Assembly (NCBI GenBank): GCA_036345935.2
Contig: JADWOT020000007.1
Coordinates: forward strand, 5,131,471-5,195,470
Origin: Taenia hydatigena
Lineage: Eukaryota; Platyhelminthes; Cestoda; Cyclophyllidea; Taeniidae
Direction of reading: 5' to 3'
DNA: 64,000 nucleotides
Shown here: piece by piece, positions 34,339 through 45,109 of the stretch
Numbering within the stretch: the first letter of the stretch is position 1
How the letters are laid out: each line of letters starts with the position of its first letter
Notes under the pieces: model-generated
What the model saw: only the letters and a program-made list of their open reading frames with translations
Database searches by the model: none
Told to the model about the DNA's origin: nothing
Made by a program: the position numbers and the translations under genes

Positions 34339-35756
34339 GAGTCCATGTTCTGAGCAAGTGTGTTCGTTGCAAGTGGCATCTATTATGAAAATTATCCTCC
34401 GTTATGTCATGCTGCAATCATAGGGCAAAATAACTTAGTGGACTGCTCCCTTCTTTTTAGAAGGGAATGTTGTTAGCATGGGATAGATTATGCAGGGAGG
34501 GATGGAAATGGGAAACAACTGAGAACAATGTTGATGATGCTTGGTGATGTGACACTTACTTCCAAAATCCCATTATCTCTAACTCCACACCTCAAAGTGT
34601 GAAGCCAAATTTTGTCATATGGTCTTCCAAGGGTTGTCTCGAACTGGACTCACCACTACGTATTCCAATTTGGCAAATGCTAGATTATGTATACCACTCT
34701 GATAAATCAGTAGAGAGGTTGAAATAAGAAAAAAAGGCACAAACATGCTCTGACTAGCATTCGGCTCACGTTGATTTTCATTAAACATGCCTTACTCAAA
34801 GCGCTATCCTGCAACTTCATTGTCGATAACGTTATATCTAGAGATGAGCATGATGACGGACTTGAATTTGTGCCAATTCTCAGCAACGTAGTTGTTGGAA
34901 GCCTCTATTTGAAGCCACCGACAACGCCAATTTATATCTGCTTGTGTGCTCGAAATGAAACCTACACACTTTAAAATGTGTTTCGTGCTCATTGAATCCC
35001 AGAGTAGTTAAGTATAAAGGGATCGCGTACTGGAAATGGTTAAATGCTGCGTGTCACTGGTAATGTGGTATCAGTAAAAGAACAGACGTTGGGATTGACA
35101 TTAAATCAGCAGTATATCAGCAACGCGCATACACTATACCCTTTGATTACTAACTCGCCTTCTTTGTCTAGGTTAAATTTTAACGCTTATTGCTAGATTT
35201 ACGGCAGGATCTATACTTTGTACTTCGTCTAACTCAGAACCACTGATAGCCGAAATCGCACACTGCTCTGTGTTCGGTTGACAGAGCAAGGATTTGCTTG
35301 CAAAGTGTGATTTGACCCCTTGTTCTCTGCTGCATTAATTGTAATTCTTTCTTCTTCTCTAGGTTGATTCGAAAAAACGCTTTTTAAATTCATTTCACAG
35401 CTATGCCAACCAGCACTTGTCTCTCTCCACCGTCATATGCTGTGCGGAAAAATGGAAAGCGAGTGGTAGAGGGAGGACAAGGCCGTATATTGACTGCAAA
35501 AGTTGGGTGGGAGGAAGGAATAGCCTTGTTGTCAAGTCATTGGAAATGCGATAATGTCAACCCAGACACTTAGTCACGAAAGAGAGTCATTCGGAATGAA
35601 ATTGCTGGAAAACGCAAAACATCATCACGCGTCCCTCTGCGGCATCACCAGCTCGTCCTGCCATCATGACCTAAATTTGTGCTTCTAAAGCGCATGTTAG
35701 ATTCTAAGGATACACTCTTTCACAGGCTATGTCGCTAGCCATTTTGCCCATATAAA

Positions 35757-36245
35757 TCAAAGGAAAATTTTCCGACATTGTAAGCTAAATAACTTCGTGC
35801 TACTCAGCCAATTTAAGCAGCTGATTTCATGACTTCTCGATGACACAAATTGTCTGGAGAACCGAAGGCTCCTACCATGTGCAATTATTTCACTCGCAAG
35901 CACTAACATTGGTTTGCCTAACAGCTTAAAGTGTTCGGTCTGAAACGCATAAAAGTGGTTCACACTGAGGCTAACTTCAACACGCCCTAGGGCGTTTCCT
36001 TTCATCCATTGTAAATGTAGGGCATCAATTCTAAATAGCAGCTCTTTGTGGGTCAAGCCGTCTCCGTAGGTGACAACAAGGTTCACAAAGGCTTAAATGA
36101 CTCCATTGTGATGCGTAAACAACTGTAAGCAAAGCATAGTTAACAATCTCAGAAGGTGGTTGGCAAAACAAGTAATTCGAATGGCTAATGTGGCACAGTT
36201 CTCGGGGTGTTGGAGGTTGCGGACCAGGATGAGGCTCATATAAGT
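35757..36245 (-). pseudogene. POT1-like OB-fold gene remnant, right-arm copy
   Basis: Mirror of 15618-16106. The long block stays open for 109 codons (LVVTYGDGLTHKELLFRI, then DALHLQWMKGNALGR), with DRSFRFSRQV changed to GRSLRFSRQF. Both arms keep this block free of stops, while the other copies in the window contain stops. At this arm identity that may only reflect recent common origin. Confidence 0.45.
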
Positions 36246-36442
36246 TAGGAATACAAACAGTTCCCTTCAGTGCTTGGCATATGTAATAAATGGTACTGTG
36301 ATTTCCGCTTTTACTATTAAAATGCAAATGGTCACATGCTTTAAACGCAAGCCACACGACGCAATTAAATGCTAGCACCTCCAACAGATTGTGCTCATCA
36401 AAATATGTTTTCAACAGTTAGGACTTATGTACCAAACCAGAC

Positions 36443-36878
36443 GTTAGGTAAGGGTTTCAGTCTGTGGCCTATGCAAATAAAACAAAATCGGTGGATGATG
36501 TTGCCTATAGAGTTACGGATTATTACATTACACCTCAACTAATCGACGCGTTCTGATTTTCACGTGGTGAAAACCGAGACGTAATCGGTGTCGCTAGACT
36601 CTTTGATGTATAAAAGCCATAGCGCTGGTTGTTTATTCACAGGAATCAACCAATGAAACACTCCTATGATGATTTTATCTTTAAGGGTATGCACGAAAAC
36701 GCACTCGCATTGTTTGCTGATATGAAGTCTCAGGGTACCCATCTGGCAATTGTCGCGCAAAACAAATGTCAAAGCTGTAGATTAGCATAATTCCGGAAAT
36801 TTACAGTAAGTAAGCGGGATTAAATAGACTTTAAAGATTAGTGAAACAGTAGCATCAGAATTTAAAGTGAAGTTGCTA
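36443..36878 (+). pseudogene. Mirror of the second unidentified remnant
   Basis: Reverse-complement twin of 14985-15420, with GMHENALALFADMKSQGTH in the plus frame and several stops. Confidence 0.45.
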
Positions 36879-37004
36879 GATTGTTTTAATAATTTTTCTA
36901 AAGAGCCAATGTATTTAAGGGACAAGATAATAACGGGCTGCTAAACTAATAGCAAAACTACACTAGAAAAAGGAGAAACAATAAAAGTGGAGGAAATTAC
37001 AATG

Positions 37005-37128
37005 TTAATTTATTAATGAAGGCATCACTAGAGCCTCTGGTGAGGACATGGCATTGGTAGGCGGTGCAGGAGGTTACGTTGCATTGGTTGTTACCGAGGC
37101 CTGTGCTCCCAGCTGTTCTGAATAGTAG
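37005..37128 (-). pseudogene. Mirror mucin-like 3' fragment
   Basis: Twin of 14735-14857 with the same internal TAA after SVTTNAT and the same SSPEALVMPS tail. Confidence 0.6.
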
Positions 37129-37771
37129 AGCCACAATAACCGCAGATAGTTCCACCTACACCTTTCCAAATACGCTCTTATGCCTGCAGATCATGCACGC
37201 AACCACATGCTGCGTGAGGCCATTTTAGCGAACCAGTGGCGGCTCATCACAACATGGTCGCACTTACAAGAATAAATGATGTAGCAAAGGAGGAACAGTA
37301 CGTGTCCTAACATGAGAAAAATGGGTTATCCGTTTGCCGCTACGAGAAAAGTGTTGGCTCCTTTGGAGCACGAGGCGATCCAAATCATCGTTCGTCTCCG
37401 TTCTCTGTGCGCCTATTCACCCTTTCCAGCCTATATTTGTCCTCGATGTCGTCTGCTTATCATCCGACGCGCAGCCGAAAAGATTCCATCTAACCATCTG
37501 CACTCATCCATTCTCTATCAATCGATTCGGGAGCTATTTCAAGTGCTCATTACATGGGCGAAGTAGGAAGTGGATGTCGTTCCATGTGCACGTAATTTAG
37601 TCGCTCATCGGTCACTGAGATATTTGCTCTACCGTTGGTTGGTAATTTTAAGTGGCAGTGAGAACCGCGGGTGTCTAAATAGGCAAGAGTCGCAAATGCA
37701 TTTGTTATTGGCAAGTATGTCGGTAATATGGGACCAAATTTTCAGTAAAGGCATCTAGCAGCCACCACAAC

Positions 37772-38002
37772 TCACTCGCCATTTTTGGCTGCCAACGATT
37801 CCGACTTCAAATTCATTCTAATGAATATAACAGCAATAGCGTAGTGATAATGGCTTAAAACGGATGCTTTGAATATTAAAGTACTGTTCTTACGTGATTT
37901 GACGTTAGTGATGTGAAGGCTGCCTACTGTGACTGGGTGTGCTACAATGGGTGGCATTAATACGCGCACAAAATAAAGTTTGCCTATGTTTCTAGCCACC
38001 AT
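37772..38002 (-). pseudogene. POT1-like first OB-fold exon, right-arm copy
   Basis: Mirror of 13860-14090. The Asp that ends the conserved strand on the left (SLHITDVKS) is Asn here (SLHITNVKS), and the last residues are KNGE instead of KNDE. Confidence 0.4.
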
Positions 38003-38742
38003 GATTCATCTGTTCAATGAAGGCCACGCTATTCATAACCAATTGAACACCATTCAGCTTTTGGCTCGATGCGGGTCTCTTACGAGTTTTGATACGCATT
38101 CCTTTTGTGAGTCACTATTGATTGACTTTCATAGCCTGCAAGTCATTTTATTGCTTGGGAATGTAATGGAGGATGCCTCCATTACCGCTTTTTGCATTTA
38201 CCGCAAGCAACGCAGCGCAATTCAATACTAGCACAACCACCGAAATGTGTCCATTGAATATCATCTGGCAATCATTGCGGTTTATGTGCCAAAATAGGCG
38301 TTGATTATGTTTTTCGTTACGTGGCCTATGCAGATAAGACAGAATTGGAGGATGCTGTTTTGCTTAAGTTACGAACTATTCAGATATACCTCCCTCAATT
38401 TGTGCGCTCTAATCGTTGCGTTGAGGAAAATGAGATTCAACCAATGCCAATAGCCTCTTTGATGCATAAAGGTCATAGCATTGGCTGTTTCTTTATTGGA
38501 ATGGATTAACAGAACTTCACTATGACGATTGTGTCGTTAAGGATATGCACGAAAACGCACTCGCATTATTTGCTGATACGGAATGTCAAGGCATCCGTTC
38601 GGCAATCAACGCGCAATACAAATGCCGAAGCCTGAAGCAACGCGAGTTTGGAAAATATTACAGTGAGAAAACAAGCGTAAAGAGACTTTTATGGAATGGT
38701 GAGACAGTAACACCAGAATTTAAAGTGAATGTGCTGGACTAA
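37980..38742 (+). pseudogene. Unidentified gene remnant, right-arm copy
   Basis: Mirror of 13120-13882, with the same three frames in the same places (83, about 84 and 65 codons). QGIHSAIN on the left is QGIRSAIN here. AATAAA follows at 38843-38848. Confidence 0.4.
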
Positions 38743-38996
38743 ATTTTAGCAATGCCATTGACAGACCCGAAATATATTGAAGGTGTACAGTAATAACAGA
38801 CTGCTATCCTAATAGAAAAGGGACGATAGAGATGGATGCAGCAATAAAACGGAGAGGAAAGATTATTTCAAGGATGTTGTAGGGGATCTATAGAGGTAAG
38901 CATCATCGGAGTCTGCGATGAAGGTTTGGCATTGGTGGGCGGTGCATTGTTTATCACCAGCGTCTGTGTTGATGCTGAAATGCCGGCAGATGTGGC

Positions 38997-39270
38997 TCAC
39001 GGTTGCGTTGCGTGGAATGTTACTGGAGCCTGCGTTTGAACTGCAACGTTGGTTGACAGTTCCTGTGGATGCGTTTCAGCAATCGCATTCAACGCCTGTG
39101 TTGATGCTGGAAGGTTGGCAGTTGCTATCGGTGGTTGAGTTGCAAGGAGTGTCACTGGAGTCGATGCACTTTTGATTGCATTTTCGATTGCAATGCCTTT
39201 TGTGACGAGCGCATTGGAGGAGGTGTTTCGATAGTAAATGTATCTGAAGGCATTAGGCAGTTGTGCAGTA
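38997..39270 (-). pseudogene. 5'-truncated mucin-like copy at the palindrome edge
   Basis: From about 39160 to the TGA at 38997-38999 it matches the end of the left mucin-like gene (PVTLLATQPPIATANLPAST). Upstream, in unrelated sequence, the frame stays open (RNTSSNALVTKGIAIENAIK, then SASTPV) back to a stop near 39270. There is no signal peptide, no TATA box and no in-frame ATG. It is the product of a breakpoint inside the gene. Confidence 0.6.
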
Positions 39271-40048
39271 GATCAAATGGACAACATTGAGGGAAGTTTT
39301 GGTTCAAGTGAACCAAGTGAACTCTTCACGCATTTTTAGCGGTTGCCACTGACGTGCATTTTGGGTGAGCTATGAGGAGTATCACTTCTACTTTCCTCTC
39401 ACCCTCCTTCCTTCATCACCCTAAAATCAGGGAGAATTTTAAACTAAACTGTAAAAACGAATGCATTTGTCCTTCGCACAAATGCTAATGATGGGTCGAA
39501 TAATAATACTTAAACAATAGGAGGAACCCAGTGCCGGCATCAATCTACAGGAGCCTATTTCAGCAAACTTTTATAACTGAAGCTTTTGCAATAAATTGCA
39601 GTTACCCTATGGTTTTCTTCCAAACATTGATATGGTGCCTTGTGTAATTTGCCCAAATTCAGTCAAACAGTAAACAATAAGTAGCAGTTGTTGGCCAACA
39701 GAGGGGCAATGGTCCCAATCAAAATAAAATAAGCAAATTCTGACCCTCGACTTTGCTGACGTTGATGTAATTTTTTGAAAGCAAGCAGGAAAGCCTTTGA
39801 TCTAGTAAGCCCTTGTCTACAACAGGAGGCGAACAAATATCTTGTAAAGTAGAATCAAACATTATAGAACGTAGAAACAAACGTGCAGAAAATCCTACCT
39901 AACCACCACAGCACTAGCGGTAAAGTCTACTCGTATTTGTGAATCTGTGGTGCAAAAATGGCTTTTATTAAAATGCTTCCTGTAAGAGTTTTTCGTTTTA
40001 CTGCTGTATAGAAATGCAGATAGACCTCATCAGTGTAATCCAGAACAG
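39271..40048. other. Sequence without supportable genes
   Basis: Unique sequence outside the right arm; nothing recognised. Confidence 0.4.
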
Positions 40049-40237
40049 ATGAACATCTTCAGATTAGTCCTTTTGGCTTTATTAGCTGACTATATCAAGG
40101 TTACGACAATCACTGCATTTCAAGGTGTCAATGGAGGCGAAAGTAGTGGATCGCAGCTGCGGTTACCGCGTTATTCCACAAAATTCAGTAGTAAAATAGG
40201 GCCGTTGCTTGCTGGTCATCCAATGACGAAAAAGTGA
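40049..40237 (+). CDS. Possible small secreted peptide
   Basis: A 62-codon frame that begins MNIFRLVLLALLADYIK, a plausible signal peptide, followed by a polar Gly/Ser-rich region (GVNGGESSGSQLRLPRYSTK) and a stop. It is unrelated to the mucin-like family by sequence. No TATA box or poly(A) signal was identified and it could be a chance frame or a first exon. Confidence 0.2.
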   Translation: MNIFRLVLLALLADYIKVTTITAFQGVNGGESSGSQLRLPRYSTKFSSKIGPLLAGHPMTKK

Positions 40238-43200
40238 AGTGTGCTATATCAGTGACATCTTGAGTGGGTGGTAAAGGCAGAACTTCTCTTCCCACCGCTT
40301 CGCTACATCTCTCCTACGAAAAATGTACTACGTTACGTTGCTCTAAACTACCTTATTCCAGGTCGCAATGCTCTGTGCTATATTACGCATCAAGGACTCT
40401 ATTTCGGATGGATGCCAAGGTAAGTACCAGCTTCTGGCCAGCCATCAAGCTATCTAAGGTATTTAGTTAAAGTATGGTCGTGTCGTCTCAAGCGAGTTTT
40501 AGAAAACATGCTTTGTGGATTGGCAAAACTGGGACGTCGGTGGAGCAACTGCGATGGAGGAATAGGACGATGTATTATAGTGTAATCTGATGCTATCCAC
40601 CGTTACGGGATAAGGAGGTGAGACTGCATCTGTGGAATGCAAAGGCCACTAGGCATTAAAGCAAAGAGTCGCAAGGAAATGGACGTGTTGACACCTGCTG
40701 CCTGATTTGTTAAATTGTAGCTGTCACCAGCAGTGCATGTCAGCCGAATAAATACCAGCGTCCCTTAACTTCTTCTACAGCTCATCCCTTTGCAACGAGT
40801 GTGGTTGTGGCACCATATCTCAGCAATATCGCGTTCCCATATGCATTCAAACATTCAAGAATTTGCGTTTTAACTTCACGTATTATGAGGAGTTCTCAGA
40901 ACATGAATCTGCAAATAGCAGTCTACGCTCACAAAAGCCATGAGCACACCATATAAGTCAGCAAAAGCACAGTGGATCAAAGCGTTTGCGGCACATTAAA
41001 GACAGAATATTGCATTGTGAGCCAAACGCTACCGAAATCAACAACTGCCCTTGTGGATGACATCTCGCGTTCTTTTTAAGGGAACATTGGTGTGAACTGA
41101 ACGAACACTTACACTCTGTTGTCATGACAAGATAAGCAACTATGATAAGAATATACAGCGTTCATCTCACTAAACTATGTCCTTCCAGTGCTTAAAGACA
41201 GGCTCTGCGATTTATGCATCAATTAGGGTTTTATTGGGGTAGGGTGCATTTCGATGTCACCAGTGTGACGGAGCTTGTACTGCTCCCAGGAGAAGGCGCA
41301 GGTACACTTATAGCACCGCACGCAAACACTTACGACTATCCTACATGGACCAGAGGAAGCATTGCGACAAGCGATTTCGGAATAATGCCCACCGAGATGG
41401 GGAATTAGTACACAAGTTTAGGTCAGTTTACCCGCCACAGCTGCACTTCAAGTTTCATCACCTTTGCATTAAAGAGTTAGTCTGAGTGATGAACGTTCTG
41501 TCACATGATAACTGCTTTGCCAGCACCACGATACTGATCGGATACGAATCTGAAGCTTGCACACTAATGACTGAAAGAAAACTACGCTATAGCACATATA
41601 TAGAACCCAACAAGGGCAGTACCCAAGTCAAGGGCCAATAAGGCGAGGAATTAATGCACTAATTTAGTTGTTTAAACAGGCCTTTGAGAGACCGTGGGGC
41701 AGCCATCACAAATCTTGTAATGGGGGTTGCGCCTGAATTTCTTGGGACAGAAAGGAGGTAGTGTCCCGTCCACCCCATGTTAACGCTGAAATCCCTTATC
41801 TCTGACTGTGGCGTCCCGAGGCTCCCTTAAGGCAAAAAAGGGGACAGACAAGGAAATGAGATGCTGGCATGGCTTAAGGAGACACGAGCTGAACAACTCT
41901 AAACAGAGGTAGCAAAGTTTCTCCTAAGATTGGGACGTCGACACGCGGCATTAATCTCTCTATTCGGTTCATAAGATTATCGAGGAACGTCATCTCGCCT
42001 GAGAATGCTTCCTTTCGCCGCATTTGTTTCAACAGTTACGTGGACAGTTCTTAGTTAGAGGGTCACTGGTACAGGTGATAAATGGGCGATTTCCTACTTG
42101 GATCAATAACTTGTGTGGATCTTGAATAATCGCCTTTGCTAAAGCTGCCGCTGCTTCTACAAGATGTTAAGCAGACCTCAATCAGCATTCATGGGCAGTA
42201 TACGCCAACAGCTCTAATTTTTTCTACTTATTGAAATCCAATTATGCTATTTGCTAAAATTATTCCTTTTCGTAACAAACCATTCCACTGGTTTTCCGCA
42301 TTCCATGTAAAAGAGTAATAGGCGTGCGTCCATTTACTGCACTTTTACATTAGTTTAGTCGAATAAGTTCGTGTTTGAGCAGGATTTAGCGTGAGTGCGT
42401 GTGTTTGATAAAAAACAGTGATCAAGGCATTGTCAAAGTGTTCATTTCACAATATCTCGGAACCACTGTTACCGGATGGAGCATATTAGATGCTGATAGG
42501 TAAGGCACGGCAAGCTGTGCAACAACTCGCGTGATATCTATAGTGAAACTTAATTACTGCTCCAAATAAGTTCTCATTCTAAGTCAAATGAGCAGTAAAA
42601 AGACACTTTTCATTAAAATTAGTTAGTTCAATTTGTTGCCAACGGTAGTAAATTCACCTGCCAGGACATCTTTTAAAAACTCTGACACATAATGTGGTCT
42701 GTTCAGTTGAGGTGTGAGTGGCATTACGCTATCGCATCGACACTATTGAAATACGCTAGTACCACACGTGGCAAATTTTGGGTGCATCTGATTGCTTTTG
42801 GTGCGCGTTTGAATGTACTTTAGCTAAACGGCTTGTTGTCAATAGGCGATCTGAAGGCTAGTGTCTGAAGATGATCCAGATCATGTTAACAAATGCATTC
42901 CGAGTGAGCAAGTGTTGGGAGGCTCTATGAAGATACTTGCGGCCAAATAGAAGAGAGAGCATGCATTTGGCCATAGCTGCAGTCGCATCCACAGCAATCA
43001 ATTCATTCTTCACCTTGCCTGTATCTCACTAGAAGTCGGGCACCTGCTTGGAACACCCACTTTTGCTCTTAATGCTGCCGCACATGCATCACTGAGCAAG
43101 GCTTTACAAATAAGGCGAAGGTAGGGTCAATCGCAACCTCACACAGTGAGTAGAACCTCTTAGAAATTTTTTACAAGCATGCAATTTGTTCGACGCACGT

Positions 43201-44825
43201 GCCAGGACTATAGCCGTCTTAGTGTGGACGCAAATTCCCTCCTGTGCTCTCTCTAGCTTAAGTCGTTTCGGTTGTAAAAGAAGACAATCAAAGCAGATAT
43301 TGAGCCCAAACATCAGTCACTGTACTGATTTGAATCTCCACATATCTGAACACAAAGCGTTACTGAAATTAATTAAGTAGAATATCGAAAACGCTAATGC
43401 GGATAAAAAAACAGCGAGAGGTGGAGTAAGCAATTTAGTCGCTTAAGGCACCTGTGCACCCATTCTACAACTGCTTCTTATTATGACAAAAGAATATTAC
43501 TCAGTTAGTTATGACAGGAATGAAACCAATAATCATAAACGTCTACATTACTGTGATTAAATGGATGAGAAACCTGAGAAGTGGTCTCGCGCGTGCCGCC
43601 CTTCCAGTGAATTCATGTGGGTTGTAGTGCCCAGCAGCTAAATCAACTATTTGGAGTCTGGCTAGATGCAGTTGAGGAGAAATTTGAGCAAGTTTTGAGT
43701 TAATTAAATTCGATTTGCGGTCCATAAACAACGTTTGTCGAAATAATCCCTTATTTACAGCAACTTTCCGGTTCTGAACAGCGCACCAATTGCCGTTAGT
43801 ACATTCTTCTGATTTCTTGTACCGAAGTGCTCCCAGATGGCGAATGAATGTCTCGGTGGTCAAGCTTATTTTAAATAACCTCTGTTCCCATTATGAACGA
43901 TTAGTCCTGTGACCTTCTTACGCATAGCAGACCACCTCCAACGGAAGGCTGAGTGACTTCACCACCAGCTGACTCACCTGCATAAAAGTAAAATAAGCGA
44001 CCACTCACCATGCATTTGAGCATATCATCCACAACTTGCTACTTCCTTCTTGCTAAACGAATAAAAAACAATTTACTGGTTGCGACGTACGCGTATACTG
44101 ATGAGTGCAATCACTGCGTTGCCACCATTGCAACAGACGAATCAAGGTGGCGCTGGCAACCAGGACATTTGGCTTGCAAAGCCTTCCTTATCGTTTCCTA
44201 GTAAGAACAAACCTAGTGGTAAGAATCAACTAGTTGATCAAATTTCATGGAACGCTCCCAGAGCAAGTGTGAGGAAAATCTTCCCTTTACCTCTCCTCTC
44301 CTGCTCACCCAATCATATCAAATGTCTCACCATATAAAATGTTCTAGTCTTCACACCACCACCCTTCTCAATTAGCTGCGTAATAAGTGGGTCATAAATG
44401 CATTACTACCTTTCCACAATCCAACGTCAACTGTTTAAAGAACTTCTCACCACCACTGTCAAATAATTTCTCCACAGCAGTCATCTACTTGGGGACATAC
44501 CAACAATCTGTCGATCTTGTCCTTCGATATCTGTCTATCTGTCAATGGATCATTAGCTTCTGCACTTACGCACAAAAATTCTGCAACCTTATTATTCGCA
44601 GTTTATTTATTTTTGGGTGATGAATTAACTGTTCTTTATCACAGTGTTCTATTGACAGATATTTTATTAATAACCATTCATATGTTAGTAATAGCATTTG
44701 CGTATTTTCACTAGTGTGTGGTTGCGGGCATTTGCACTTTTGTTTGTTTTTCTATGTTTATTTTTGTCTTTATATTTGTGCACAGATTAACTTTGGCAAA
44801 AATAATGCAAAATATTGATGGAGCG
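40238..44825. other. Sequence without supportable genes
   Basis: Short frames only. Around 41.62-41.92 kb the sequence is more GC-rich and compositionally unlike its surroundings (GTGGGGCAGCC, GTGTCCCGTCCACCCCATG), possibly a fragment of a transposable element, but no coding signature or ends were found. Confidence 0.35.
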
Positions 44826-44902
44826 TGTAAGATGGATGATTATAGGTAGGATGCTTCAGTCTCATAACCTGAAGGTCACGAGTTCAAGTCTCGCTCTAGG
44901 CA
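44826..44902 (+). pseudogene. Degenerate tRNA-Met (CAT)-like sequence
   Basis: The 3' half is tRNA-like: anticodon arm TCAGT-CTCATAA-CCTGA (anticodon CAT), variable loop AGGTC, T arm with GAGTTCAAGTCTC and a 3' acceptor TCTAGGC followed by A. The 5' half does not pair: no GCCTAGA acceptor and no D stem. Either a decayed tRNA gene or the head of a tRNA-derived SINE. Confidence 0.55.
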
Positions 44903-45037
44903 GCACCTTTCCCTCGGTTATACCATTGGCAGCTGATGACGAACGGCAATAAAATAACTGACACCGTGTCCACCCGCTCTTTTTCGATACGCATTGATGC
45001 AACTCGGACAAGAACTGGGATATTGATGATTTAAGCA
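44903..45037. other. Link between two tRNA-like sequences
   Basis: About 135 bp separates two inverted tRNA-like sequences; no other feature seen. Confidence 0.4.
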
Positions 45038-45109
45038 TGGTGCTCGCGGCGGAACTCGAGCTCAATCTTTTACTCAAGGAGAAATGCCTTATCCATTAAA
45101 CCACGGGTC
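45038..45109 (-). pseudogene. Degenerate tRNA-Arg-like sequence
   Basis: On the minus strand GACCCGTGGTTTAATGGATA, followed by AGGCA, closely resembles the 5' part of eukaryotic tRNA-Arg (GGCCTAATGGATAAGGC). It is followed by AAGATTGAG and a B-box-like CTCGAGTTCC at the right distance. The acceptor ends do not pair and the anticodon stem has mismatches, so it is not functional. Confidence 0.5.

Larger units (their letters stand above)
28476..39162 (-). repeat. Right arm of giant inverted repeat
   Basis: Reverse complement of 12702-23405 (see that entry for anchors). Differences include scattered substitutions, about 20 bp of net indels, a T-to-C change in the tRNA-Trp T stem and a stop-to-Trp change in the KGSD exon. 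The inner end stops at CTTCAGCAG near 28476; the outer end stops inside the mucin-like coding region near 39162. Confidence 0.95.

Noticed and set aside
44862..45077. 71-codon minus frame ending RARLELVTFRL
   Set aside because: Such frames are typical artefacts of translating tRNA sequences; it covers the Met-like tRNA remnant.
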